Of a stretch of 64,000 nt of DNA, positions 9,606-18,790 are shown piece by piece. A model generated the notes under the pieces. The model was not told the DNA's origin. It was given only the letters and a program-made list of their open reading frames with translations, and ran no database searches. Position 1 is the first letter of the stretch; every line of letters starts with the position of its first letter. Made by a program: the position numbers and the translations under genes. This DNA comes from Leptospira dzoumogneensis (GTDB lineage Bacteria; Spirochaetota; Leptospiria; Leptospirales; Leptospiraceae): the NCBI RefSeq assembly GCF_004770895.1, contig NZ_RQHS01000019.1, positions 248,001 to 312,000 on the forward strand, written 5' to 3'.

Positions 9606-10628
9606 ATGTCTAATTTTATAGTAATCGGACTTTGTTTTCTGTTCGGGATCTTGATCCGCACTAGAAAAATATTCCCTTCCGATTCCCATAAGGTTATCAA
9701 TTCGTTTATCATCTCGGTTTCTCTTCCTTGTATGGAGTTCGGACCGCTGCGTCATGCTTCTCTGGATGGGAACTTCTTAACATTCGCGGCGATGCCTTGG
9801 GTGCTTTTTGGATCCGGATTTTTGTTTTTCAGCTTTTTCGGAAAGTTACTGGATTGGAAAGAAAGTACGATCGTATGCCTTTGCCTTTCCGCAGGACTAG
9901 GAAATACTTCCTTTTTAGGAATTCCATTGATAGAGTCCTATTACTCTAAAGATGGACTTCCTACAGTTCTGATCATAGACCAGCTTGGAACATTTCTCAC
10001 TCTTGCCATTCCCGGAACTTATTTAGGAACAAAGGCAAGACACGCACTCAAATCCTCGGAAAGCAAGTCTTCTCTCTGGAAAACATTATTCACATTCCCT
10101 CCCTTCATCGCGTTATTGATTTCTCTGGCTTCTCGTCCTCTTTCCGTTCCTCCGGAACTTGAATCCGCGATCTCAAGTATCGGGGACACCCTCATTCCTT
10201 TGGCTCTTTTTTCAGTTGGATACCAACTTCCCGGGACCATTCGGATCAATTCCGAAGAACCAAATGCCGAAAATCCCAAGAGGGAATCAGACGATTCTTT
10301 TAGGATAAGAATTCCTTTGTTATTCGGCTTAGTATTTAAACTTCTTATAGGCCCCATCTTTGTATGGCTTTGTTTCGGAACATTCTTCCATTATTCCGAA
10401 AAGAATATGGGTGTGGATTTTTTCAGAAACTTTAAGATACTAATTATGGAATCGGCAATGGCTCCCATGATCACGGGAAGTCTTCTCGCAGCAGAATGGG
10501 GACTTGCACCTAGACTTGCCGTTTCCCTAGTCGGAATTGGAATACCGCTTTCTTTTCTAACGACCTTGGGATTGTATTACCTCCTGGAGAATCAGGCGTG
10601 GACTGGAACGATCTTTTTCGGGCAGTAA
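9606..10628 (+). CDS. AEC-family (auxin efflux carrier type) transporter
   Basis: Inner-membrane permease of 340 residues with about nine to ten hydrophobic helices. It is recognised by the family pattern of two five-helix halves and the unwound motif GLGNTSFLGIPLI near residue 100. A charged cytoplasmic loop (about residues 205-235, rich in Glu, Asn and Lys) separates the halves. Bacterial members move carboxylates such as malate or malonate; the substrate here cannot be read. The ATG follows an AAGGATCG site. Its 3' end overlaps the ankyrin gene by 31 bases. Confidence 0.8.
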   Translation: MSNFIVIGLCFLFGILIRTRKIFPSDSHKVINSFIISVSLPCMEFGPLRHASLDGNFLTFAAMPWVLFGSGFLFFSFFGKLLDWKESTIVCLCLSAGLGNTSFLGIPLIESYYSKDGLPTVLIIDQLGTFLTLAIPGTYLGTKARHALKSSESKSSLWKTLFTFPPFIALLISLASRPLSVPPELESAISSIGDTLIPLALFSVGYQLPGTIRINSEEPNAENPKRESDDSFRIRIPLLFGLVFKLLIGPIFVWLCFGTFFHYSEKNMGVDFFRNFKILIMESAMAPMITGSLLAAEWGLAPRLAVSLVGIGIPLSFLTTLGLYYLLENQAWTGTIFFGQ

Positions 10629-11695
10629 AAACAGGAAACAACGGAACCCTTCGCGCCTTATTATCAGAGGCAGCGACAAGAGATGGTTTCGCGGAAGAAT
10701 TTCCTGAATTAAGAGATTCGTACGGCTGCGGACTTTTGTACTGGGCTATCAAAGAAGGAAATAAAGAAGCCACAAATCTTTTAGTAGAGTACGGTTCCGA
10801 TCCGAATGAAACAAGCTCCAGAGGAGAGACAGCACTTCTTCTCGCATTAGAATCCGAAAATGCGGAACTCACCACAATTCTATTGGATTATGGCGCAGAT
10901 CCCGAACTCAGGGATATGGATGGAAATACTCCATTAACCAGAGCAATCAGCTCCGGAACATTAGAATTAGTAGAGATCTTATTCGATCTGCCAAATCATC
11001 CTCCTGACATCGAATCCAGAAATGGAGAAGGTTATTCTCCTCTTCTACTCGCGGTGGACATGGGCCATTTAGAGATCGCAGAATATCTGGTTTCAAAAGG
11101 TGCAGATCCTAAAAAGAAAAATTCGGAAGGCCGGACAATCCTTCATCTAACTGCATTACATAATGATTATGAAATATTGGATCTATTCTCGGAAAATAAA
11201 GAAGTTCGTTCTTTATTGGAGAATAAGGACCAAGACGGGAATACTCCTCTTCTTCTTTCCGCATTGTACGATAGCGTAGAATGTTTGGAAAGATTACTGA
11301 ACCTGGGTGCAGATCCTTTGGCCAAAAACCTAAGCGGCAAAACAGCCAAAGAAGAAGCCGATAGAATGAAATTCCATCATACTCTCAAGGTCATAAATAA
11401 AGCCACGATAACCTTATTATTCAGAGCTTCTTCCGAAGGAAAAACGGACACTGTGGAAAAAATCCTAAGCAATGGTTACGAGGCAGAAGTTAGAGATATG
11501 CTTGGCCGCACACCGTTATTACTCGCAGTAAGGTCCGGAAAAACGGATTTGATCGAATTATTAGTGAAGAATGGAGCTTCTCCTTATTCCACAGATAAGG
11601 AAGGAAATTCTCCTTTAGCTCTTGCAGAAGCTTCCGAAAGCCCGGCCCTGCATCAGATATTTAAACAATTCCTGAATCCGGAAGAAGGAAAATAA
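10598..11695 (+). CDS. ankyrin-repeat protein
   Basis: Cytoplasmic protein of 365 residues made almost entirely of ankyrin repeats. At least seven units follow the pattern G-x-TPLLLA-x5-G-x3-(I/V)-x2-LL-x2-GADP (for example near residues 70, 103, 145, 210 and 310). No signal peptide or enzymatic domain is present, so it is probably a protein-binding adaptor. The start is GTG at 10598, eight bases after a GGAG site located inside the transporter gene. The 31-base overlap implies coupled expression. A link with the transporter is suggested only by this overlap. Its end abuts the convergent LOG-family gene. Confidence 0.87.
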   Translation: MDWNDLFRAVKTGNNGTLRALLSEAATRDGFAEEFPELRDSYGCGLLYWAIKEGNKEATNLLVEYGSDPNETSSRGETALLLALESENAELTTILLDYGADPELRDMDGNTPLTRAISSGTLELVEILFDLPNHPPDIESRNGEGYSPLLLAVDMGHLEIAEYLVSKGADPKKKNSEGRTILHLTALHNDYEILDLFSENKEVRSLLENKDQDGNTPLLLSALYDSVECLERLLNLGADPLAKNLSGKTAKEEADRMKFHHTLKVINKATITLLFRASSEGKTDTVEKILSNGYEAEVRDMLGRTPLLLAVRSGKTDLIELLVKNGASPYSTDKEGNSPLALAEASESPALHQIFKQFLNPEEGK

Positions 11696-12247
11696 TCAGA
11701 TCCTGCTTCTTTTGATGATCTTTTCGAAAAGTTCTTCCGGATCCGCACTGACTTCCAGCCATTCTCTTGTTTGAGAATCTAAAAAACCCTCTTCTACCAT
11801 ATGATCTAATTGTTGTAATAGTGGATCGAAAAATCCGTTTACGTTCAGTATACCGATCGGTTTGGAAAGAACTCCAAGTTGATTCCAAGAAGTGACTTCT
11901 ACCAATTCTTCTAAGGTTCCGATCCCGCCCGGCAAAGCAATGAACGCGATGGACTTTTCATACATTAAAAGTTTTCTTTCATGCATGGTAGGAACTAAGA
12001 TCAGTTCTGTGATTTCTTTATGAGCAATTTCTTTACTAGAAAGGAATTCAGGAAGCACACCGATCACAGACCCGCCTTTTTCTAAAACAGAATCGGCAAT
12101 CGCTCCCATCAAACCGGAGGTAGCTCCTCCATACACCAGCCCGATCCCTTCGGAGGCCATTAGATGACCTAAGAATACTGCGGCTTGGAGATAACGAGGT
12201 TCCTTGCCAGGTCTGGAACCGCAGAATACACAAATGGCTGGTTTCAT
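11696..12247 (-). CDS. LOG-family Rossmann-fold protein (TIGR00730)
   Basis: 183 residues, the usual length for this family of lysine-decarboxylase-like folds. Characterised members are nucleoside 5'-monophosphate phosphoribohydrolases that release free bases, including cytokinins. The nucleotide-binding start (ICVFCGSRPG), YGGATSGLMG, the MHERK arginine and the PGGIGTLEELVEVTSWNQLG signature are all present, so catalytic competence is likely. Its physiological role in a spirochaete is unknown. It is read towards the ankyrin gene, with stop codons adjacent. Confidence 0.87.
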   Translation of the reverse strand: MKPAICVFCGSRPGKEPRYLQAAVFLGHLMASEGIGLVYGGATSGLMGAIADSVLEKGGSVIGVLPEFLSSKEIAHKEITELILVPTMHERKLLMYEKSIAFIALPGGIGTLEELVEVTSWNQLGVLSKPIGILNVNGFFDPLLQQLDHMVEEGFLDSQTREWLEVSADPEELFEKIIKRSRI

Positions 12248-12325
12248 CTGGGTCAGGATCGATTTTGAATTGGGTTTGGCAACCTGATTTGAGAGAAGGA
12301 GCAGATCAAAGGAAAGATTTTGGAT

Positions 12326-12577
12326 CTATCCTTGATTCGGATAAATGAGGATCTCCGTATAAGGGAATTCTTGTTTAAGATCGTCTAGTAAAAATTCCAA
12401 GATCTTAGGATATTCGGAAGTCTGGATTTCCTTTTTGAATTCCAATCGGAACTCAAGAAATTTCCTTTCTCCCTTGGATCTGGCTTTCAGATCGTAAATT
12501 TTAGAAACCTGAGGAAACCGATCCGAAAGAATGTTTTGGACAATTTCTTTGTATTCGTCCGAAAAGTCGAAAACCAT
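12326..12577 (-). CDS. small protein resembling a stand-alone CDF dimerisation domain
   Basis: 83-residue soluble protein. The pattern of a V-x3-YDLKARSKG turn, a beta strand FLEFRLEF, a helix and a final strand TEILIYP resembles the cytoplasmic C-terminal domain of cation diffusion facilitators (ferredoxin-like fold, metal sensing). No transporter membrane domain is encoded nearby, so it would be an orphan domain. Similarity was judged by eye and the assignment is tentative. It lies 78 bases upstream of the LOG gene on the same strand. Confidence 0.5.
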   Translation of the reverse strand: MVFDFSDEYKEIVQNILSDRFPQVSKIYDLKARSKGERKFLEFRLEFKKEIQTSEYPKILEFLLDDLKQEFPYTEILIYPNQG

Positions 12578-12712
12578 ACCTCAAAACTTTCGATTTTAGG
12601 AAAATACTTCCTCCCTTTTTTCATTCTTACTATAAAAAAGAATTGGAGTCTTGCGTCCAAGATACTTAGTCTTTCCGTTTACAAAGCTACGCGAAATACT
12701 TAGAGGTAGACC

Positions 12713-13966
12713 TTGCAGACTTTTCTGAAACTTTCCGCATCCTTATTCTTAGGCGTCTTTCTATTCGTATCCAGCCCCGTATTTTCTCAGGGCAAATTAC
12801 CGGATCCGGATGCCTTGGAAAAAGAAGCAGACGAGTTGGAATATCAGGCCGGTAAATCCCAGGTCCAAGCAGAAAGAAGAAGGCTCGCATTACTTGCTGC
12901 AGAAAAAAGAAAACAAGCGGTTGATATCCGAAACGAACTTCACGACCAAGAATTATCCAAACCTTATACCAGACCTACCTTAGATATTCAATTCGCAGCA
13001 TTACAATCCACTTGGGAATCCGAGGTATTAGCCAGACAAAAGAATATCGGGGTCAATAATTATAATACGATCCTGTCGACAGTAGGTGCTTACCAAAATG
13101 CTCAAACCACTGCTGCAGGTGCCGGTGTAAATCCGAACTTGTTAAATGACAGTATCACAGGTTATTCCAGTCCCCAAGGAAATACTAAGACCGCAATCCC
13201 TATCAAACTTTCTTATCTGAATACTGCCAAAACTTTCGGAATAGAATTCAATTATTTAGATCTAAAGATCAGACCTTCTTATACGACTGTAGACACTGCT
13301 TCCGTATTATCTGCACTTGCTCCAGTCCAATATCATTCCGTTCAATACAGAAGATTGGATTATTCTTTGAACTTCGCTTGGTATATGCATACGGCAACCG
13401 GAAGGATCGGTGTAGCAGTAGGGGCAAGAAACCTAGATATCATTTCCAGTGAATACGGAGCGATCCCGGGAAATTATGGATTCGGAAAATCGGAAGAAAA
13501 AGCGGGAGGATTAGGTCCTCAAATCGGAGTACGGATCTTCAAAAATTTCAACGCATTCTTATTAGGACATTTTAAAGCGGATTATTTCAGGACCTTAGGA
13601 CATTATAATAGGAACACCCAAGGAATTCTGAACGGGATCACTGGACCTTATATTTTAGATACTGCCCCTCCAGGCGGACTGAAAGAGAACGTTCTGAGCA
13701 GAACAGGATACGAGATCGATTTTGGTCTTTCTCTACTCAGAAGCCGCTGGTTAAAATATACTTTAGGATTCCAATACACTGAATTGATCTCAAAAGTCTC
13801 CGGTTATAATTATAATGCGAATGTTTTCCCCGGAGCGCCGGGCGATGGACTATTCCTAAATCAGGTCTCCAAACCTTTAGATCAGATCTCCACAGGCGCA
13901 GCCTTACGAAAAGAAGTGCATGATAAATTCTATGGAATTTATCTAAGTTTAACTTTGACTATTTAG
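12713..13966 (+). CDS. predicted outer-membrane beta-barrel protein
   Basis: 417-residue exported protein that I cannot assign to a named family. It has a signal peptide of about 25 residues ending SPVFSQ, a charged helical/coiled-coil stretch at about residues 30-90 rich in Glu, Lys and Arg, and then about 300 residues of alternating hydrophobic strands rich in Tyr, Gly and Asn. Those strands, and the final strand YGIYLSLTLTI, fit a beta-barrel, although the last residue is Ile instead of Phe. The start is TTG at 12713 after an AGAGG site eight bases upstream. The coiled coil could be a periplasmic plug or trimerisation segment. Confidence 0.65.
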   Translation: MQTFLKLSASLFLGVFLFVSSPVFSQGKLPDPDALEKEADELEYQAGKSQVQAERRRLALLAAEKRKQAVDIRNELHDQELSKPYTRPTLDIQFAALQSTWESEVLARQKNIGVNNYNTILSTVGAYQNAQTTAAGAGVNPNLLNDSITGYSSPQGNTKTAIPIKLSYLNTAKTFGIEFNYLDLKIRPSYTTVDTASVLSALAPVQYHSVQYRRLDYSLNFAWYMHTATGRIGVAVGARNLDIISSEYGAIPGNYGFGKSEEKAGGLGPQIGVRIFKNFNAFLLGHFKADYFRTLGHYNRNTQGILNGITGPYILDTAPPGGLKENVLSRTGYEIDFGLSLLRSRWLKYTLGFQYTELISKVSGYNYNANVFPGAPGDGLFLNQVSKPLDQISTGAALRKEVHDKFYGIYLSLTLTI

Positions 13967-13974
13967 GAAAGAGA

Positions 13975-14007
13975 AGAAGGAAAAGCGCCGCTTGAACTGC
14001 GACGCTT
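13975..14007 (-). terminator. candidate terminator for the DUF6580-like gene
   Basis: Arms at 13983-13991 and 13999-14007 pair as AAGCGCCGC with GCGACGCTT (one mismatch) around a seven-base loop. On the minus strand the hairpin is followed by TTTTCCTTCTTC. It lies 17 bases past the stop of the minus-strand gene and also sits just past the plus-strand barrel gene. Confidence 0.5.
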
Positions 14008-14023
14008 CGCTTATTACAGAAAA

Positions 14024-14542
14024 TTAAGCTGCTTGGGTAGAAGCCACAAATCCGTTCTTTTCCAATAGATAAAAGGAACCGAACAGAACGGAAACATAAG
14101 TAAAGTCCCCGAGCAGGCTGTATTTGAAGAAAGGGATCGCAGCAATATAACATTCTGCTAATCCTTGTACGTTCAAAGTATACATTCCTGAAGTCAACCA
14201 AACGAAGAAGTTTGTGATTACGAAGAATGAAACCGAACCTGCAAGACCGGTGATCGCCAAAGAACCAAGACCTAAACGATCTTTGATCTTCATTCCTACG
14301 ATCGCATACACAACGAACAATCCGTAAATTACCGGGATCAAATCGTGAAGACCGATTACTAGGTCGCTGATCAGCATAATTCCCAAAGGAAGAGCGATCG
14401 CTAACCAACGGTTAGAGAAATAAACCCCAGCGAAAATGGATATCGCTAAAACCGGAGTGAAGTTCGGTAAGTGAGGAAGAAAACGACTGAGAACCGCAAA
14501 TACGAGTAATGCGAAAGCTACCAAATTTTTAGATAGTGACAT
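14024..14542 (-). CDS. DUF6580-type polytopic membrane protein
   Basis: 172-residue membrane protein with five or six hydrophobic helices, resembling the S-component fold of ECF vitamin transporters and the DUF6580 family as I remember it. Recognisable points are SRFLPHLPNFTPVLAI near the N-terminus (a PNF-P motif), a FSNRWLAI loop and a TSGMYT loop. Substrate unknown. The ATG at 14542 gives a protein beginning MSLSKNL, which I prefer. An upstream in-frame ATG at 14584 would add 14 basic residues. It is divergent from mazG across a region with a long inverted repeat. Confidence 0.65.
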   Translation of the reverse strand: MSLSKNLVAFALLVFAVLSRFLPHLPNFTPVLAISIFAGVYFSNRWLAIALPLGIMLISDLVIGLHDLIPVIYGLFVVYAIVGMKIKDRLGLGSLAITGLAGSVSFFVITNFFVWLTSGMYTLNVQGLAECYIAAIPFFKYSLLGDFTYVSVLFGSFYLLEKNGFVASTQAA

Positions 14543-14641
14543 GTTCTTTCTGGTATCCTTTTTACCCGATTTTAACATAAGCACTCTAAATTGAAAAGCA
14601 CTTAGGTTTAAACAGGGATTTTCGGATAGGATGAGAGGCTA

Positions 14642-14685
14642 AATTCCCCAGTCAATCTTCATTTCCGGGAAAAAGACTGGGAATT
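14642..14685. promoter_or_regulatory. inverted repeat between divergent genes
   Basis: AATTCCCCAGTC at 14642-14653 and GACTGGGAATT at 14675-14685 are complementary apart from one bulged C, separated by 21 bases. It lies between the DUF6580-type gene and mazG, 28 bases upstream of the mazG ATG. It could be an operator or an mRNA hairpin in the mazG leader. No T-run follows, so a terminator is unlikely. Confidence 0.4.
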
Positions 14686-14713
14686 CAAAATCGAAAATCA
14701 AGCCTAGTACTTA

Positions 14714-15895
14714 ATGAAAGCTCCTGACCCGAAAGACTATCCGAACTCGATGGCATTTCTCCAAGACATAACTTCCAAACTCAGAAGTCCGGAAGGTTGT
14801 CCTTGGGACAGGGAACAGACACATTCTACCTTAGTGCCCTATCTAATCGAAGAATCCCAGGAAGTCGTAGAAGCAATACTCAAAGGGAACGACGAACATA
14901 CTAAGGAAGAATTGGGAGATCTATTATTCCAAGTGATACTTCATTCTCAGATCGCATCCGAAAGAGGTGCATTCGGTCTAGAAGATATTGCAAAGGATGT
15001 GGCGGAAAAACTTGTGCTTCGCCATCCTCATGTATTCGATCCGGAAACAAAGGATATCTCTTCCGCAGACGAGGTAGTCGCAAACTGGGATCTATTTAAA
15101 GAAAAAGAGAAACAACTCAGACAAAAGACTTCCAAAGCTAAATCGATCTTATCCGAAGTTCCTGAAACATTTCCGTCTCTATTAAAGGCGGAAAAATTCC
15201 AGAAGAAAGCGGCCAAGGCGGGTTTCGATTGGGAAGACATCAAAGGTGTAGAAGAAAAACTGAATGAAGAATTGCAGGAGTTCTTGGACGAGATCAGAGG
15301 AATTTCGGATCCTTCTTCCAATCAAATCAGGATAGAAGAAGAATTGGGAGATCTACTTTTTACCATCGTAAATCTGGCAAGAAAGCTGGGAGTCTCTGCG
15401 GAGTCCTCTCTTACCAGGACCAATATAAAATTCAAACATAGAATAGAATATATAGAAGCAAAACTTGGAGAATCAAGCCGTAAGTTTTCGGAAACTCCTT
15501 TAGACGAACTTGAGGAGCTTTGGAACCAAGCAAAAAAGCCTGCAAACCGAACTCAAAATCCTTTGGAAGAAAAACAGTCTAACGTTTCAGACCTTATTCG
15601 TGGACTTTCTTCTTATCTGGTTTGGAAACAAGGTACTGAAACAGACTGGCCTAAAACTTATAATTTTTCCTACAAATCGGCGGAGTACTCGTTGGTATTC
15701 TCCGCATTCGGATCTATGACTGTATTGCCAAGTGTAGACCCTTGGGGCAGAAAGGCACAACCCATCTTCTATCTGAATCTATCCGAAAAGAATCCTAAAA
15801 TCTGGGAAGATTTGTCTGGAAATTCTTACAAAACCCAGGAAGATATTTACGAGGCAATCTTAGGATCTATCCGCGATTACAACAAAACGCTTTGA
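14714..15895 (+). CDS. mazG: nucleoside triphosphate pyrophosphohydrolase MazG with extra C-terminal domain
   Basis: House-cleaning enzyme that hydrolyses NTPs to NMP and pyrophosphate. Two MazG domains are present. The first (about residues 10-120) has GCPWDREQTHSTL, the metal-binding EESQE and EELGDLLFQV. The second (about 155-275) has KAGFDWED and EEELGDLLFT. The classical protein is about 263 residues and ends near the LWNQAKK motif. This one continues about 115 residues past it. The extra segment has a WKQG...Y motif and an acidic C-terminal helix, and I do not recognise it. The codon pattern continues smoothly, so this is a real extension. Confidence 0.9.
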   Translation: MKAPDPKDYPNSMAFLQDITSKLRSPEGCPWDREQTHSTLVPYLIEESQEVVEAILKGNDEHTKEELGDLLFQVILHSQIASERGAFGLEDIAKDVAEKLVLRHPHVFDPETKDISSADEVVANWDLFKEKEKQLRQKTSKAKSILSEVPETFPSLLKAEKFQKKAAKAGFDWEDIKGVEEKLNEELQEFLDEIRGISDPSSNQIRIEEELGDLLFTIVNLARKLGVSAESSLTRTNIKFKHRIEYIEAKLGESSRKFSETPLDELEELWNQAKKPANRTQNPLEEKQSNVSDLIRGLSSYLVWKQGTETDWPKTYNFSYKSAEYSLVFSAFGSMTVLPSVDPWGRKAQPIFYLNLSEKNPKIWEDLSGNSYKTQEDIYEAILGSIRDYNKTL

Positions 15896-16016
15896 GGGAA
15901 AGAAGAATGATCCGTTATGGGATACATAGACATATATCAAAAGTCTATAATAAATTTCCTTAATAAAGACACGGTTTTTCCAATCTAGATCGAAAGTTCT
16001 ATCCGTCTTCAATAAC

Positions 16017-16862
16017 ATGAATGCAAATCAGGAAATACCTTATAAAGGCGGCCTCCAGGAAGGTGCCGGTTTGCCTTCGGAAAAACTGAAAATACTGATT
16101 GTTGATACTAGCAAGGTTATCCTTGAGATCATCTCCTCCGAATTCTCCTCATCCTTATTCGAAGTCCAAAAAGTCTCTCATGTGGAAGAAGCGACACGAC
16201 TTGCCAGAGAGAAAAAATTCGATCTGATCACATTAGGGATCCATTTAGAAGGCGGGACAGGTTTCGATCTATGCAAAAAGATCAGAAGCAAAGATAAGAA
16301 GGAAAAATTCGCTTCTTCCGGAGCAACAATCATATTCGTTACCTCCGATTTTACAGAGGAAAATAGAATGATCGCTCATAATGCAGGAGCTGACGGTTTC
16401 ATAGAAAAAACCCAGGAATTGAGTTCCTTCCAATCCACAATAGACGAGATCGTAAAAGATCTGATCAAAGAGAAGAAGGACCCTTCTCAAAAAAACCCTA
16501 GTTTAGCAAAACGGAAAGTACTCATCATAGACGATTCGGAACTGAATCTGATGCTATTCAGAAGATTATTAGAATCGAAAGGTGCAGAGGTCCAAACTGC
16601 AATTTCCGGTAAACATGCCCTCCAAATTTTAGAAGAAAGGCCCGGAGATTTCGAGGCGATCTTTACGGATATGTACATGCCCGGAATGAATGGGAACGAA
16701 CTCTGCAGCATCGTCCAAAAAAATCCGGATTTCTCTCGGATAAGATTAGGGATCACTTCTGCTGCGGAAGAATCTTCTTTTACCAGGGACAAGATCCCAA
16801 GCGGTGTGGAATTATTTTCTAAACCTTATGATATGCAAGAGATCTGCAATTTTTTGAAATAA
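16017..16862 (+). CDS. double-receiver response regulator, first receiver degenerate
   Basis: 281-residue cytoplasmic signalling protein with two CheY-like domains and no DNA-binding or enzymatic output. Receiver 1 (about residues 25-150) has LIVDTS where LIVDDS is expected and LITLGIHL where the phosphorylated Asp should be (Gly-74), so it cannot be phosphorylated normally. Receiver 2 (about 165-281) is intact: VLIIDDS, phosphoacceptor D218 (FTDMYMPGMNG), a TSA threonine/serine region and KPY lysine. It may be a phosphate sink or a partner of a hybrid kinase. A TATAAT-like box occurs near 15948, but no convincing -35 was found. Confidence 0.85.
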   Translation: MNANQEIPYKGGLQEGAGLPSEKLKILIVDTSKVILEIISSEFSSSLFEVQKVSHVEEATRLAREKKFDLITLGIHLEGGTGFDLCKKIRSKDKKEKFASSGATIIFVTSDFTEENRMIAHNAGADGFIEKTQELSSFQSTIDEIVKDLIKEKKDPSQKNPSLAKRKVLIIDDSELNLMLFRRLLESKGAEVQTAISGKHALQILEERPGDFEAIFTDMYMPGMNGNELCSIVQKNPDFSRIRLGITSAAEESSFTRDKIPSGVELFSKPYDMQEICNFLK

Positions 16863-16871
16863 TCGAGCGGA

Positions 16872-17519
16872 TTAAAGAAACTCAATCCCGACGATCACGT
16901 CCGGATGGCATTCTCTTCTGATATCACCTTCTATCTTAGGCAATTTAGAGAACCAAGTTTTGTTTTCGAATAATAGATCGATCCAATAGAAAAACAAATT
17001 CGCTTCTCCTAATTCATTTTGGATCTTGAGTTCTCCAAAATCCTTTTTGAGTTCTCCTATTCTTTCGAATGTTTCCCCGTTTTTGGTTTTATAATGTATC
17101 TCCCAAGGTTCCGCCTTATAAGGAACTCCTTGAGAATTCGGTTTTCCTTGGACTAGTTTCCAAGCCTTAAGTAAAATCCTAGATACTTCTTCGGACTTTA
17201 AGGTTTTGGAATATTGTACATTCTCTCTAGTATGTTTGAATGAGAATTCTTTAGGCGCAGCTTTCCAAGTGCCGGTGATTGTTCTACCATCGCAAAAGAA
17301 AGCCTTCACATTCGGTCCTAAGTTTTGATTATTAGAAGAATTGGAAGAATTAGGAGCATCCCCTCTTGCATCCAAACTTGGTTCATTCGGGAGAGTCGGA
17401 TCTTTAGGTAAGCTAAGTTTTTGACCGAAAATCGGAGTGATCAAAAATAAAAAAAGAAGGAACCGTAAATGGCTCCCTCTTCTGTTTGTGTCTTTAGATT
17501 TCAAGGATGAGATTCCCAT
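16872..17519 (-). CDS. hypothetical exported protein
   Basis: 215 residues with no family recognised. After a basic start there is a hydrophobic signal segment (about residues 19-32, FLLFLFLITPIFG), then a Pro/Asn/Ser-rich low-complexity linker (about 36-68). A predicted globular beta-rich domain of about 140 residues contains two cysteines, in FFCDG and RRECHP. It begins six bases after the isocitrate dehydrogenase stop on the same strand, so it is probably co-transcribed with icd. Nothing in the sequence links the functions. Confidence 0.6.
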   Translation of the reverse strand: MGISSLKSKDTNRRGSHLRFLLFLFLITPIFGQKLSLPKDPTLPNEPSLDARGDAPNSSNSSNNQNLGPNVKAFFCDGRTITGTWKAAPKEFSFKHTRENVQYSKTLKSEEVSRILLKAWKLVQGKPNSQGVPYKAEPWEIHYKTKNGETFERIGELKKDFGELKIQNELGEANLFFYWIDLLFENKTWFSKLPKIEGDIRRECHPDVIVGIEFL

Positions 17520-17525
17520 CTTACA

Positions 17526-18722
17526 CTAAAGGCGTTTTTGGATCGCCTCCATAAACTGGAAGGTATCCAATTGTTTCGGGCCTTTGGTTGTGGTAAGTAG
17601 GACTAAGTCCTTGGTCATCTCTCCCGCTTGGATAGTGTCGATTACCGCCTTCTCCAATTTTTGAGCAAAGGAAACAACATCAGGAGTCCCATCCAATTCT
17701 CCCCTCTTAGCAAGAGCTCCGGTCCATGCAAAGATAGAAGCTACAGAGTTAGTAGAAGTGGTTTCTCCTTTTTGGTACTGTCGGTAGTGACGAGTCACAG
17801 TTCCGTGTGCCGCTTCGTATTCGAATTTTCCGTCTGGAGAAACAAGAACAGAAGTCATTAGTCCTAATGATCCGAATCCGGAAGCCACCATATCGGACAT
17901 CACGTCTCCGTCATAGTTCATTAGAGCCCAAAGCATTCCGCCTGGGTTCTTAACGATCTGAGCGACTGCGTCGTCGATTAAGTAGTACCAGTATTCGATC
18001 CCTGCAGCTTTTAGTTCTGCAGCTCTTTTAGTGGAAACTTCTTCGAAGATCGCGCGGAAACGAGCGTGGTATTTTTTAGAGATGGTATCTTTAGTCGCAA
18101 ACCATACGTTGATCTTTTCGGAGATCGCATAGTTGAAACAAGCTTCTGCGAAGCTATAGATGGACTTGTCCAAGTTGAACTGTCCCATCACTACACCAGG
18201 TCCGTCGAAATCGTTGATGGTAACTCTTTCTTTTTCTTTTCCGTCTTTGCTTGTGAAAACGATCTCTACTTTACCGGCTTCCGGAATATAAAGTTCGGTA
18301 TCTTTGTATAAGTCACCGAATGCGTGACGACCTACTACGATCGGTTTTTCCCAGGATCTAACTCCGGAAGGAATATTGTTTACGATGATCGGTTTACGAA
18401 AAACGGTTCCGTCCAAAATGGAACGAATTGTCCCGTTCGGGGACTTCCATTCTTTTTTGAGTTTGTATTCAACCACTCGATCTTGGTTCGGAGTGATTGT
18501 AGCGCACTTAACGCCGACCCCGTATTTTAAAATAGCATTAGCGGAATCTACGGTGACTTTATCGTCGGTTTTATCGCGGTATTCAACGCCTAGATCATAA
18601 TAATCTAATTCAATATCAAGATAAGGATGAATGAAACGATCCTTAATTTCTTTCCAAATTATACGTGTCATCTCGTCCCCGTCGAGCTCGACGAGAGGAG
18701 TTTTCACCTTAATTTTAGCCAT
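17526..18722 (-). CDS. icd: NADP-dependent isocitrate dehydrogenase (homodimeric type)
   Basis: TCA-cycle enzyme that decarboxylates isocitrate to 2-oxoglutarate and makes NADPH. Its 398 residues match the eukaryote-like homodimeric class (IDH1/2 type) and not E. coli Icd. Seen: [12 protein letters not shown] at the N-terminus, the [12 protein letters not shown] loop, the substrate segment [16 protein letters not shown], the RHAFGD motif, the metal-binding [13 protein letters not shown], and the cofactor loop [17 protein letters not shown]. Full length with a strong AAGGAGAATTCC ribosome site before the ATG. A hypothetical exported protein follows six bases downstream. Confidence 0.95.
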   Translation of the reverse strand: MAKIKVKTPLVELDGDEMTRIIWKEIKDRFIHPYLDIELDYYDLGVEYRDKTDDKVTVDSANAILKYGVGVKCATITPNQDRVVEYKLKKEWKSPNGTIRSILDGTVFRKPIIVNNIPSGVRSWEKPIVVGRHAFGDLYKDTELYIPEAGKVEIVFTSKDGKEKERVTINDFDGPGVVMGQFNLDKSIYSFAEACFNYAISEKINVWFATKDTISKKYHARFRAIFEEVSTKRAAELKAAGIEYWYYLIDDAVAQIVKNPGGMLWALMNYDGDVMSDMVASGFGSLGLMTSVLVSPDGKFEYEAAHGTVTRHYRQYQKGETTSTNSVASIFAWTGALAKRGELDGTPDVVSFAQKLEKAVIDTIQAGEMTKDLVLLTTTKGPKQLDTFQFMEAIQKRL

Positions 18723-18790
18723 TGGAATTCTCCTTAGAATGTCAGATGGATTGTAGGTTTAAACCTTAGGTTTTTCCATCTTCTAAGGAC

